Shown: positions 49,047 to 57,352 of the stretch, in pieces
How the letters are laid out: each line of letters begins with the position of its first letter
How positions within the stretch are numbered: position 1 is the stretch's first letter
DNA from: JACDCY01 sp964350145
GTDB taxonomy: Bacteria; Gemmatimonadota; Gemmatimonadetes; Gemmatimonadales; Gemmatimonadaceae
Assembly: GCA_964350145.1 (NCBI GenBank)
Contig: CAYGJL010000010.1
Coordinates: forward strand, 1-64,000
Direction of reading: 5' to 3'
Length of the DNA: 64,000 bases
Program-made: the position numbers and the translations under genes
The notes under the pieces: model-generated
The model's database searches: none
The model's input: the letters and a program-made list of their open reading frames with translations, nothing else
What the model was told of the DNA's origin: nothing

Positions 49047-49163
49047 GTGTGCCCAGCATGAACATCGACTTGGAGGTGAAAGTCCTCTGGGAAGTTGGTC
49101 GCAACGACCCGAGCGAACCACAACGGGAGGATCGTGAGATCCGAGCTGAAAGAAGTGGCTAGA
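49047..49163 (+). mobile_element. Possible 5' fragment of a group II intron
   Basis: The sequence opens with GTGTG, the 5' consensus of group II introns, followed by CCCAGCATG, then GGAGGTGAAAGTCCTC, a hairpin typical of domain I, and GGTCGCAACGACC, another short stem. It breaks off near the had stop codon with no further intron domains or reverse transcriptase. The resemblance is from memory of intron 5' ends. A covariance search would decide. Confidence 0.5.
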
Positions 49164-50249
49164 CTAGCCCGGGACCAGCACAGCGCGCTTCCTGAGCCCG
49201 CCGTGGTGGGCACGGTCGAATACGTCGTTGATGTCCGCGAGCTTGTGCTTCTCCACGAACGGGCGCACCGCGATCCGGCCGTCCGCGATCCACTCCAGCA
49301 GCTCGGGATACACCAGCGGGTCGGCGCCCCAGTTGCCCTGCGCAACGGCGTCGAAGGCCATCAGGTTCGAAAGCGCGAGCTCGACCTTGCCCGTCGCGTA
49401 GCCCACTACCGACAGGGTCGCGCCGTAGCCGATGAGCCCAAATGCGAGCTCCTGCCCCGCGCGCGTTCCCGACGTCTCGAAGATCTTCCACAGGAACGGG
49501 CTCGCTCCCAGCTCCTCGGCGAGACGCTTGACCTGCTTGCGCGCGTCCTGCACCGAGGAATCGCTGACGTTGAGCGTCGCGTGCGCGCCGGCCGCGCGCG
49601 CCTGCTCCAGCTTGGCGTCGTCTATGTCGAGCGCGACCACTTTCGCGCCCGTCGCGGACGCTATCTGGACGCCGTACACGCCGATACCTCCGACCCCCAC
49701 GCACACGGCCAGGTCGCCCGCCGCGAGACCCGAGCGCTTTACCGCCTGAAAGGGCGTGGCCACCGCGTCGGCGACGACGCTCAGCTCCCAGAGATCGTGC
49801 AGGCGAAGAACCGCGTCGGGTACGATGCAGATGAACCGCGCCGGCAGGACGACGTGCGACGCGAATCCGCCGTGGCGGTCGTTGCCGGGCATCACCTGCT
49901 TGCGGCAGATGGAGCGGCGGCCGGCGCGGCAAAGGTCGCACTCGCCACACGGCAGCACCGCCGGTACGACCACCGGTCGTCCGACCAGAGCCGGATCGAC
50001 GCCGGGTCCGACGGCTCGCACGTATCCGCTTATCTCGTGGCCGAGCACGAGCGGCAACGCCGACCGGGTACGCACGCCGCCGTGCAGAAAGGAGAGATCG
50101 GTGTGGCACACGCCGCAGCCCGCCACCTCGATCGTCGCTTCGCCGGCGCCCGGCGTCTCCGCGGGCCGCGGAGCGTGCTCGAGCACCGCGTCAGGCGCGG
50201 TCATCACCCACGCGTCCCACATTCCGCCGGTGGTCATCGCGCCGGTCAC
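49164..50249 (-). CDS. had: 6-hydroxycyclohex-1-ene-1-carbonyl-CoA dehydrogenase
   Basis: A 361-residue zinc alcohol dehydrogenase. It has the catalytic zinc GCGVCHTDLS and GHEISGYV, the structural zinc CGECDLCRAGRRSIC and the NAD site VGVGGIGVYGVQ. GNDRHGGFASH, KIFETSGTRAGQELA and LSNLMAFDAVAQGNWG resemble the benzoyl-CoA-pathway Had enzymes and not general alcohol dehydrogenases. It would oxidise the 6-hydroxy product of Dch to the 6-oxo compound cleaved by Oah. Its ATG overlaps the ligase stop. It is the last gene of the operon. Confidence 0.82.
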   Translation of the reverse strand: MTGAMTTGGMWDAWVMTAPDAVLEHAPRPAETPGAGEATIEVAGCGVCHTDLSFLHGGVRTRSALPLVLGHEISGYVRAVGPGVDPALVGRPVVVPAVLPCGECDLCRAGRRSICRKQVMPGNDRHGGFASHVVLPARFICIVPDAVLRLHDLWELSVVADAVATPFQAVKRSGLAAGDLAVCVGVGGIGVYGVQIASATGAKVVALDIDDAKLEQARAAGAHATLNVSDSSVQDARKQVKRLAEELGASPFLWKIFETSGTRAGQELAFGLIGYGATLSVVGYATGKVELALSNLMAFDAVAQGNWGADPLVYPELLEWIADGRIAVRPFVEKHKLADINDVFDRAHHGGLRKRAVLVPG

Positions 50250-52141
50250 TGGAGCCTCGCCTCCTGAGACGCCGCCAGGGACAAGTCACCGAACAGCACG
50301 CTGCCGCACTCGTGACAGCGGTCGAGCGTACAATCCTTCCCGGCAAAGCAGTGCCGGTCGTCCGGCGCTAGCCGCATGATCTTCCGCAGGAAGCGGCAGT
50401 CGCAATCGATGCTTGGCTCGTAAATGGCTTCGAGGTACCCTTCCGCGTTCTGCAACACGTTTCGTACGCGCACCTTCATCGACGGCGTGAGCTCGCGCGC
50501 CTCGAGCGACAGCTCCTTGGCGACCACCGCGAACGCCTCGATCCGCTCGTACTTCGCCGGCCGCTCCTGGTTGAATCGCACGATGGTCTCCCGCAGCGAA
50601 TCCTTGACGACGCGGTCCGCGGTCGCCTGATCCTCCCCGAACTGCTCGGCGATCCGGAAATAGTCCGGGTAGATCAGCGCGGCGAGAAACCGGCGTCCGT
50701 CTCCCGCGACGATCACATGCCGGATGAAGCTGTTCATGCCGGCGAGACGATTCTCGATCTCCGTCGGTACGATCTTCTCCGCGTTGAGCATCTTGAAGAC
50801 GCGGTCCTTCCGGCTGATGAGCTTGAGCCCGGTACCCACGAATTCCCCGAGGTCGCCGGTGTGAAACCAGCCGTCACCGGGGAGCGCCGCCCGCGTCGCG
50901 GCGGCGTCATTGTCGTACCCCCGCATGACGTTGGGGCCGTTCACCAGAATCTCGCCATCGGGCGCGATACGTACTTGCACGCCCGGAATCGGATACCCCA
51001 CCATCCCGGGCAGCCTGCGAGCCTCCGTGAGATCCGTCATGGTGCAGCACGGGGACGTCTCGGTCAGACCCCATCCCTCGAGCACGGGAATGCCCTTGCC
51101 GTCGAAGTACGCCGAGATGTTCGCCGGCAATGGCGCGGCCGCGGTGAACACGAAGCGGAGTCCGGGGTGAAAAATTCGCGGCTCGTCTTCCGGGTGCGTC
51201 TGCGCGTGCGCGACCAGCTGCTGATACACCTGCGGAACGCTGAAGTAGATCGTCGGCTGGACGTCCAGCCAGTTGGCCAGCAGACGCGTGGTGTCCTTGC
51301 CGAGCGAATCGTCGATGAAGATCGTCGCGCCGTTGTACAGCGCGGTGTACTTCTCGAAGATGCCGCCGAAGCTGTGGTGCCACGGCAGGTACGACAGCAG
51401 CCGGTCCTCCGGCGTGACATTCCATACGGCGGCGAGCGCGCGCTGCTGCGAGAGAATGTTGTCGTGCGTGAGCACTACGCCCTTCATCCGGCCGCTCGTA
51501 CCGGACGTGTACATCATCAGGCAGGGCGTGGACGGGTCTACCTGCGCCGCGGCGGCGAGGAACGCGCCCGCGGCCGCGGCTGAGGCAGCGTCGGCTCCGC
51601 GCTCGAGCGCGTCGGCGAACGCCAGAACCCGCGACAGGCTACCGGCCGGAACCGCGTCGCGGTCCGCCCCCGTCAGCGGATCCAGCGTGATCAGCGCGCG
51701 CACCGTCTGCGGCACGCACGCCCGCATGAGCTGCTGGCGTCCGGCCACGACGAGGACCGTCGGATCGGCGTACTCGATCAGGTCGCGAAGCTGCTCGCGG
51801 GAGTAGCCCGCGAAAATGGGAACGTACGTCGCGCCGAGGCACATCGTCGCAAGTTCGACGACCAGCAGCTCGCCGCGATTCGGCGAGACCGACACGACGC
51901 GCGTGTTCGGTCCCACGCCCGCCTCCGCCAGAAAGCGTCCGAGCGTGACGACGTCGTCCAGGCATTGCTTCCAGCTGACTGTATAGAACGCTCCGTCGCG
52001 TCGCACGCCATACATGGCGTGACCCGGAAGCCGGGCCGCGTTGCGCGCCAGCATCCCACCCACCGACTCGCGCTCGCCGACCGGCCGCAGCCGCGAGTAG
52101 ATGGTGTTGCCGTCCCGGACGGCGGCTGCGCCGAGGCTCAT
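50246..52141 (-). CDS. AMP-forming acyl/aryl-CoA ligase with Cys-rich C-terminal extension
   Basis: A 631-residue adenylating enzyme. MMYTSGTSGRMKGVVLTHDN is the P-loop-like A3 motif. GWGLTETSP, GDGWFHTGDLG and the lid Lys region RKDRVFKMLNAEKIVPTEIE follow. The size and order resemble long-chain acyl-CoA synthetases. In this operon it may activate an aromatic or alicyclic acid, but the substrate is unknown. About 50 residues at the end add Cys at roughly 580, 582, 598, 604, 609 and 612 (ending RCHECG), not part of the usual family. The start overlaps the upstream gene by ATGA. Confidence 0.82.
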   Translation of the reverse strand: MSLGAAAVRDGNTIYSRLRPVGERESVGGMLARNAARLPGHAMYGVRRDGAFYTVSWKQCLDDVVTLGRFLAEAGVGPNTRVVSVSPNRGELLVVELATMCLGATYVPIFAGYSREQLRDLIEYADPTVLVVAGRQQLMRACVPQTVRALITLDPLTGADRDAVPAGSLSRVLAFADALERGADAASAAAAGAFLAAAAQVDPSTPCLMMYTSGTSGRMKGVVLTHDNILSQQRALAAVWNVTPEDRLLSYLPWHHSFGGIFEKYTALYNGATIFIDDSLGKDTTRLLANWLDVQPTIYFSVPQVYQQLVAHAQTHPEDEPRIFHPGLRFVFTAAAPLPANISAYFDGKGIPVLEGWGLTETSPCCTMTDLTEARRLPGMVGYPIPGVQVRIAPDGEILVNGPNVMRGYDNDAAATRAALPGDGWFHTGDLGEFVGTGLKLISRKDRVFKMLNAEKIVPTEIENRLAGMNSFIRHVIVAGDGRRFLAALIYPDYFRIAEQFGEDQATADRVVKDSLRETIVRFNQERPAKYERIEAFAVVAKELSLEARELTPSMKVRVRNVLQNAEGYLEAIYEPSIDCDCRFLRKIMRLAPDDRHCFAGKDCTLDRCHECGSVLFGDLSLAASQEARLQ

Positions 52142-52959
52142 GGCTGGCCCAACTCCGCCATGTCGGCCGTGTCCTCCGTATCGTGTGCCTCGCACGCGGC
52201 GAAGGCCGCGAGCGCGGCACCGAACGCACCCATTTCCTGTGGGTGGGGAGGCACGACCACCTCGCCCCGGCACGCTGCGTCGATCAGCTCCACCATGATC
52301 GGGTGGTATGCGATCACTCCCCCGGTCGGCACGATCTTCCCTTCGAGCACGTCCATCGACACGATGCGCTTGAGCAGCGACCGGTAGGCCGCCATGGCCA
52401 GATCCGCCGGCTGCTTCCCGCCGCGGATGAGCGTCAGCAGCTCGGTTCCGGCGAACACGGTGCAGAAGCTCGAGAGCTCGAGGTTCTCGGTCGAGCCGCG
52501 GCCCAGCGCGTTCAGCTCGTCGACGCGGATCCCGAGTCGCAGCGCGATCTCGTCGAGGAAGCTCCCCGTGCCGGCCGCGCATTTCCGGTTCATGCGGTGC
52601 GACAAACGGCGGCCGGCGGCATCGAGCCGGATGACCTTCGCGTCCTGCCCGCCGATGTCGATCACGACGAGCGGCCCCTGGACGAAATGCGCCACGCCGC
52701 GCCCGTGACAATCGAGCTCCGTGCGCGATCCGTCCGCGAACGGAATCGTGTTCCGGCCGAAGCCTGTGGACCACACCGCCTTGATGTCGGTGCGCGCGCG
52801 TCCGGCGTTGGTCAGCGCCGTCCCGTAGGCGCGCTCGGCCGCCGCGGTCAAGTCAGCGCCAGACCGAGTGACCGCTGTACCGAGCACCTCGCAATCCCCG
52901 TTGATGACGACCGCCTTCGTCGTCCAGGAACCGCTGTCGAGGCCGGCGTAGTACGGCAT
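52138..52959 (-). CDS. bcrA: Benzoyl-CoA reductase, ATPase subunit A-type
   Basis: A 273-residue ASKHA-fold ATPase, the electron activator of class I benzoyl-CoA reductase. GLDSGSWTTKAVV and VVIDIGGQDAKVI are phosphate-binding motifs. The cluster cysteines are in RKCAAGTGSFLDE (C127) and SSFCTVFAGTE (C166), where a [4Fe-4S] cluster bridges the two ATPase subunits. The start 52959 shares one base with the previous stop (TGATG). Two short ATPase subunits of about 275 residues suggest the Bzd-like form and not a 430-residue BcrA. A versus D naming is tentative. Confidence 0.8.
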   Translation of the reverse strand: MPYYAGLDSGSWTTKAVVINGDCEVLGTAVTRSGADLTAAAERAYGTALTNAGRARTDIKAVWSTGFGRNTIPFADGSRTELDCHGRGVAHFVQGPLVVIDIGGQDAKVIRLDAAGRRLSHRMNRKCAAGTGSFLDEIALRLGIRVDELNALGRGSTENLELSSFCTVFAGTELLTLIRGGKQPADLAMAAYRSLLKRIVSMDVLEGKIVPTGGVIAYHPIMVELIDAACRGEVVVPPHPQEMGAFGAALAAFAACEAHDTEDTADMAELGQP

Positions 52960-54203
52960 CAGCGCGGACCTCTTGCCGCGGTCGCCACGCGCGCGTCCGT
53001 CAGCTGCTCGACGAAGCCCTCGATGTTCGTGCGCGCCTGCTCGTCGGAGAAGCACCGCAGGTCGTTCACGTCGCCGTCGAGCACGAGGGTCGGGATCCCC
53101 AGCCGCTCGGCGATGCGCCCCGGCATGCCGTAGCGCGTATTCGAGTTGTTCGAGCACGTCCGGCAGTCGTGGAAGATCACGCCGTCAACGTCGTAGAACT
53201 CGACCATGCGGGCGATGTACCGCTCCTTCGGTGCTTCGGAGCGCGCGATGAACAGCTCGAGCAGGGCGCGGGAGACGGACCGCCACGGATCGGCGGGGTC
53301 AAGGCCGGCGAACGCCCAGCTGTTGCAGTATGTCGAGGCCACGACCGCCGTATCGAACTCGGCGAACATCGTGGACAGCGCCCGCAACCGCCCCCAGACG
53401 GGCATGCCGTCCCAGTACAGGCGCAGCGTCTCTCCCGGCACCGCTCCCACGCGGCTCTCGACGCGCTGCCGCAACTCGGCCAGCAGCTGTCTGTAGTACG
53501 CGGGAGCGTCCTCGGTGCCGCGCAGCACTACGGCCGGTCCCATGTGGATGGTGCCATCGAAGAACGTCAGCGGTGCCGGGCGCATCGCGGCGGTCTCGAG
53601 ACACGCGCCCCACAGATCCGCCGTATCCCTCGACGCGCGCGTGGCACTCGCCAAGCGCGCGTCGTCGAGCCGCACGCCGGCAATCTGCTCGAGGGGCGCC
53701 ACCAGCGATTCGAGCTGCTTCGTCACGGCGCCGATGTCCGTTTCCGTGACGTCGTCGATCGCCCGCGGCGAGTGCAGGCCGATGACGGGAACGCCCAGCT
53801 CGCGCCCGTACCATTCGAACCAATCGCGAACGTCGCGGCACTGATTGGTGTTGAACACGAGCACGTCCGGCTTCGGCGCGCGCTCCAGGCCGTACGCCTT
53901 GAGCGGCGACTCGCCCGCGAGGTACGCGCCGATGTCGCTGGTGAGGTACGAGCAGATGTCCTGCGAGTATCCCTGCGCGTGGGCCAACGGCAGGTACCGG
54001 TTGGCCGTGCGGGCGGCGCCCATGATCGCCGCGTGGTTCTCGGGAAAGTGCACCGCGAATCCCAGCGCGCGCAGCAATTCCGCCGGTCCGACGCTGGTGC
54101 ACCACGCCACGGGTGCGGTCCCGCGAAGGGCGGCATCCGCCAACGAGCGGTAATACCCGTCCATGGTGGCGCGCAGCGCGGTCGTGCTGGCGAGCTCGGT
54201 CAT
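52959..54203 (-). CDS. bcrC: Benzoyl-CoA reductase, catalytic subunit C-type (HGD-D family)
   Basis: A 414-residue protein of the 2-hydroxyglutaryl-CoA dehydratase D superfamily. Cluster-type cysteines are kept: WCTSVGPAELLRALGF (C35), QDICSYLTSDIGA (C84), NTNQCRDVRDWFEWYG (C122) and FHDCRTCSNNSNTRYG (C347, C350). It should hold a [4Fe-4S] cluster and the aromatic-CoA site with a partner B subunit. The only other such domain here is in the fusion protein at 55042. Gene ends overlap the ATPase genes on both sides. Confidence 0.83.
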   Translation of the reverse strand: MTELASTTALRATMDGYYRSLADAALRGTAPVAWCTSVGPAELLRALGFAVHFPENHAAIMGAARTANRYLPLAHAQGYSQDICSYLTSDIGAYLAGESPLKAYGLERAPKPDVLVFNTNQCRDVRDWFEWYGRELGVPVIGLHSPRAIDDVTETDIGAVTKQLESLVAPLEQIAGVRLDDARLASATRASRDTADLWGACLETAAMRPAPLTFFDGTIHMGPAVVLRGTEDAPAYYRQLLAELRQRVESRVGAVPGETLRLYWDGMPVWGRLRALSTMFAEFDTAVVASTYCNSWAFAGLDPADPWRSVSRALLELFIARSEAPKERYIARMVEFYDVDGVIFHDCRTCSNNSNTRYGMPGRIAERLGIPTLVLDGDVNDLRCFSDEQARTNIEGFVEQLTDARVATAARGPR

Positions 54204-55039
54204 TGCAGCGCACCTCCAGCGTGGCCGGCCATGGGGAGCGCGGGATGGACTCTCCGCTCAGTGAAGGCTGCGAGCGCAGCGCCGAACGCGCCGGTATAGA
54301 TGGGCTCCGGGAGCGTGGTCACCCGCAATCCCGAGAGAGATTCCAACGCGCGGAGCACGCCGGGGAAATACTCCGCCACGCCCCCGGACACCACTACGGG
54401 GTCCGTGAAGGAGCCCAGCTCCAGCACCCGCTGCGCGACGGACCGGACGCAGCCGAGCGCCACCTGCTCACGAGTGGCGCCCTCCCGAAGAGCCTCGAGC
54501 ACCTCGGACGCGGAAAACACGGAGCAATAGCTGGTGACGACCGCCGCCTCTCCGGTGGCCGCGTCTGCCAGCTCGTCGAGTTGCGCGGCGCCAACATCGA
54601 GGCGACGCGCCGCCAGAGTGAGAAAGCTTCCTACTCCCACGGCGCAGCGGCGCATGCCACGAGATCCCGCCTGGTCTCCCGCGCTGTCCACGGCGATCAC
54701 GTGCGGATCACCCCCTCCGATGTTCACCAGCGTCATCGCTTGCGGCAGGTGATGGAATGCGCCTCGCGCATGCGCCGCGGATTCCATGAGTGTCACCGTC
54801 GCCCCGGGAACGCATGCCATCCCGAACCCGGTAGCGCCGACGCCGGCCAGGTCCTCGCGCCGACTTCCCGCGTCATGCAGAGCGGCGGTCAGCGCTTCAT
54901 GTGCGCAGACCTGGAAGTAGCCGCGCGTGGGGAGCACGGAGCGGCCGAGCGTTCGGCCGGCATCCGTTATCACCACGGCCTTCACGCACTCCGTGCCGAC
55001 GTCCACTCCCGCCGCGATTCCGCTCGAATTATCGGGCAT
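54200..55039 (-). CDS. bcrD: Benzoyl-CoA reductase, divergent ATPase subunit D-type
   Basis: A 279-residue ASKHA protein paired with the subunit at 52138. The cluster cysteines remain (RRCAVGVGSFL, C132; TSYCSVFSASEV, C172), but the surrounding sequence has drifted: KCAAGTG has become RCAVGVG, and GGQDAKVI has become GGGDPHVI. It may therefore be a weak or non-hydrolysing partner. It starts two bases after the fusion gene and overlaps bcrC by ATGA. Confidence 0.78.
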   Translation of the reverse strand: MPDNSSGIAAGVDVGTECVKAVVITDAGRTLGRSVLPTRGYFQVCAHEALTAALHDAGSRREDLAGVGATGFGMACVPGATVTLMESAAHARGAFHHLPQAMTLVNIGGGDPHVIAVDSAGDQAGSRGMRRCAVGVGSFLTLAARRLDVGAAQLDELADAATGEAAVVTSYCSVFSASEVLEALREGATREQVALGCVRSVAQRVLELGSFTDPVVVSGGVAEYFPGVLRALESLSGLRVTTLPEPIYTGAFGAALAAFTERRVHPALPMAGHAGGALQ

Positions 55040-55041
55040 CG

Positions 55042-57351
55042 CTAACTCCGCCTCGCGATCATCGGCTCGCGCGCGGCAAGGCGGACGGGCCGCAGCTCGT
55101 GCCGTTCAAGGAACTCCGCGAGCTGCTGACCCATGCGATCGGCCGAGAAGAGCCGATCGTCATGCGAGTCGGCCTCGATCACCAGCGCCGGCACGCCCGT
55201 CTGTTGCTCGGTACGGACGGCAAGGCCGTAGCGCACGTGACTCCCTTCCGGTGTCGTGCGCGAGTCGTGGAACACCGCAGCATCGACGCCAAACCGCTCG
55301 AACCTGGAGGCGAGAAAATCACTCTGATACCGCTGCGAGCGGTTGCCGAACACGCCGGCGTAGGTCCGCGCGACGCTCTCGATCGGATCGAGCGCGTCGA
55401 GTCCCGGGAGCGTGAACGTCTCGCAGTCCGTAGCGGCGACGATCGAGACGCCGTGATCGGCGAAAATCCGCGTGACTGGCCGCAAGGCGCTCCAAACCGG
55501 CGGACCGTTCCAATAGAAGCGGTGCCGCTCACCCGGCACCGCGGCGATGCCGTTCGCGACGCGGTCCTCCACTTCGTGCTTCAGCAGGCGGTAGTACGCG
55601 GCCGCCTCCGGTGTCCCGCGAAGCAGGACCATCGGCGTCATGTGCGTCAGCATGTCGCCGAACGTCAGCGGAGCGGGCGCCGCGGACGCGAGCTCCAGAA
55701 CATCGCCCCAGAGCCGCGCCGCTTCCACTGTGTGCGCCACGGTCTCGCTGAGGGAATCCATGCAGAGCGTGAGACCGGTAGCACGCTCGATCTGCTCGAC
55801 GAGCCGAAGCAACTGCTCGGCCGCACCGTATGCCTCGAAGCTGCCCATCTTGTCCACCGCCGGTGGCTGGCACAGCCCCGCGACCGGGACGCCGAAGTGC
55901 GCGCCGTAAACCTCGAACCAGTGCGGCAGCTCCTGGCCGGTGTTGGTGGAGTACACGGCGACATCGCACCGCGGCGTGCCCCTCATTCCATCGGTCGCGG
56001 CGAGCGGGCCGTCGGACAGCAGTGCTCCGATATCCGTTCGCATCGCCGAGCTGGAGAACGGGGAGAAGCCTTCGGCGGCCGCGCGCGCCATGTAGCGGGC
56101 TGCCTCGTGCCGGGCTCCGATGCGCGCTGCGCGGTTCTCCGGAAACCAGGGAACCATGCCGAGCGCGCGCACGATCTCGACTGGAGCCAGGCATGACGTC
56201 GCGGCGACGAGCCGGTCAGGGTCGTCGGACGCGGCGGCCAGGTCGCGGTGGTAGGCCTGAATGATCTCCCGCAGCCTGCGCCTGCTCTCGAGAGCGGGGA
56301 CGTCCTGCCGGTTCCACGACTCGGACCCGGTGGAGCCCGGAGTCCCGCGGCTACCCGCGGCCGCGCGCTTCGACACCGATGCGGCGTCGAGTCCCAGCGC
56401 GCGCGAGACGTTCTGCCGGTTGAGAAACTTCTGCCGCTCGCGCGAATGCACGAACCGCACGAGCGCCGCGTTGTGCGGCGCGCGGAGCCCGAGTCGCTTG
56501 GCCTCCGTGACAACCGCGCCGTTGAGCGCATCTATCTCCGTCCGCACTCCGCGCGCGAGGTCCTGCCACATCGTCGGGCGGTTGTTCCCGAGTGCGGCAA
56601 GCGATCCGAGCAGCGGCCGGAACGGATCCTCCTCGTCAACGATCGGAACGCCCCGCGCGCGCATGACAGCGACGATTTCGGCGCACAGGTCCCGGATGAA
56701 CGCGAGCAGGTCCTCATCGCCGAGGATCTCGCGGCAGGTGAGTCCGGTAATGGCCGACACGGGATTGATCGACGCGTTGTGCAGCAACTTCTGCCACACG
56801 GCATGATCGATGTTCGCGACGACGGTGGTATCGAGCCCGGCCGCGCGGAACATCTGTCCGATCGCGTCGATCGCCGGAGTCACGCCGCCGCCGATGGGAG
56901 CGATCTGAATCGGCTTGATTCCGGCGCGGAACTGCAAGCGCCCCGGCCCGACGTGCTGCACGCTGTGATAGGTGATGCCGCAGAGAACGCGCTCCGGACC
57001 GACGAGACCGGCCACCAGTTCCGCGTTTCCGACGCCGTTCTGCATGGACAGGAAGAGCGTATCCGCGCGCGCGGCCGGTAGCGCGGCCCTCACCGCGTCC
57101 TCGGTCTGATACGTCTTGACCGCGATGAAGACCAGGTCGAAAGGCTCGAGCCCATCCACCGACGTGACGACGCGCAGGGGAACCGTGATGGACTCGCCGC
57201 CGCCGGACCGCGCGATCTGCAGTCCGTCCATGCTGAGTTGATGCGCGCGCGCGACGTTCACCTCGAGGAGTGTCACATCCTCGCCGGCTCGCGTGAGCAT
57301 TGCTCCGACAAGCCCGCCCAGCGCGCCCGCTCCGACGACGAGAACTTTCAT
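55042..57351 (-). CDS. Ketopantoate-reductase-like / BcrB-like fusion protein
   Basis: One uninterrupted 769-residue frame. Residues 1-320 are a PanE/ApbA-type reductase: MKVLVVGAGALGGL binds the dinucleotide, and N105 (QNGVGN), K188 with N192 and N196 (WQKLLHNASINP) and E272 (TEIDALNG) match the PanE site. After a Ser/Gly linker (about 328-346), residues 350-769 align with the benzoyl-CoA reductase subunit encoded next. Of its cluster cysteines only C387 remains; the others read S (433-435), G472, S697 and T700. It is the operon's only candidate B subunit, or a new enzyme. ATG 57351 lies one base after dch. Confidence 0.75.
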   Translation of the reverse strand: MKVLVVGAGALGGLVGAMLTRAGEDVTLLEVNVARAHQLSMDGLQIARSGGGESITVPLRVVTSVDGLEPFDLVFIAVKTYQTEDAVRAALPAARADTLFLSMQNGVGNAELVAGLVGPERVLCGITYHSVQHVGPGRLQFRAGIKPIQIAPIGGGVTPAIDAIGQMFRAAGLDTTVVANIDHAVWQKLLHNASINPVSAITGLTCREILGDEDLLAFIRDLCAEIVAVMRARGVPIVDEEDPFRPLLGSLAALGNNRPTMWQDLARGVRTEIDALNGAVVTEAKRLGLRAPHNAALVRFVHSRERQKFLNRQNVSRALGLDAASVSKRAAAGSRGTPGSTGSESWNRQDVPALESRRRLREIIQAYHRDLAAASDDPDRLVAATSCLAPVEIVRALGMVPWFPENRAARIGARHEAARYMARAAAEGFSPFSSSAMRTDIGALLSDGPLAATDGMRGTPRCDVAVYSTNTGQELPHWFEVYGAHFGVPVAGLCQPPAVDKMGSFEAYGAAEQLLRLVEQIERATGLTLCMDSLSETVAHTVEAARLWGDVLELASAAPAPLTFGDMLTHMTPMVLLRGTPEAAAYYRLLKHEVEDRVANGIAAVPGERHRFYWNGPPVWSALRPVTRIFADHGVSIVAATDCETFTLPGLDALDPIESVARTYAGVFGNRSQRYQSDFLASRFERFGVDAAVFHDSRTTPEGSHVRYGLAVRTEQQTGVPALVIEADSHDDRLFSADRMGQQLAEFLERHELRPVRLAAREPMIARRS

Positions 57352-57352
57352 C

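Noticed and set aside
49059..49163. Short plus-strand gene of about 34 codons
   Set aside because: It has no ribosome binding site, and the sequence is better explained as structured group II intron-like RNA.
52138..57351. 2-hydroxyacyl-CoA (phenyllactate or glutaryl) dehydratase and activator
   Set aside because: The subunits share that superfamily, but the neighbours match Had, Oah and Dch of ring reduction, two ATPase subunits are present as in benzoyl-CoA reductase, and no CoA-transferase is nearby. Not fully excluded.
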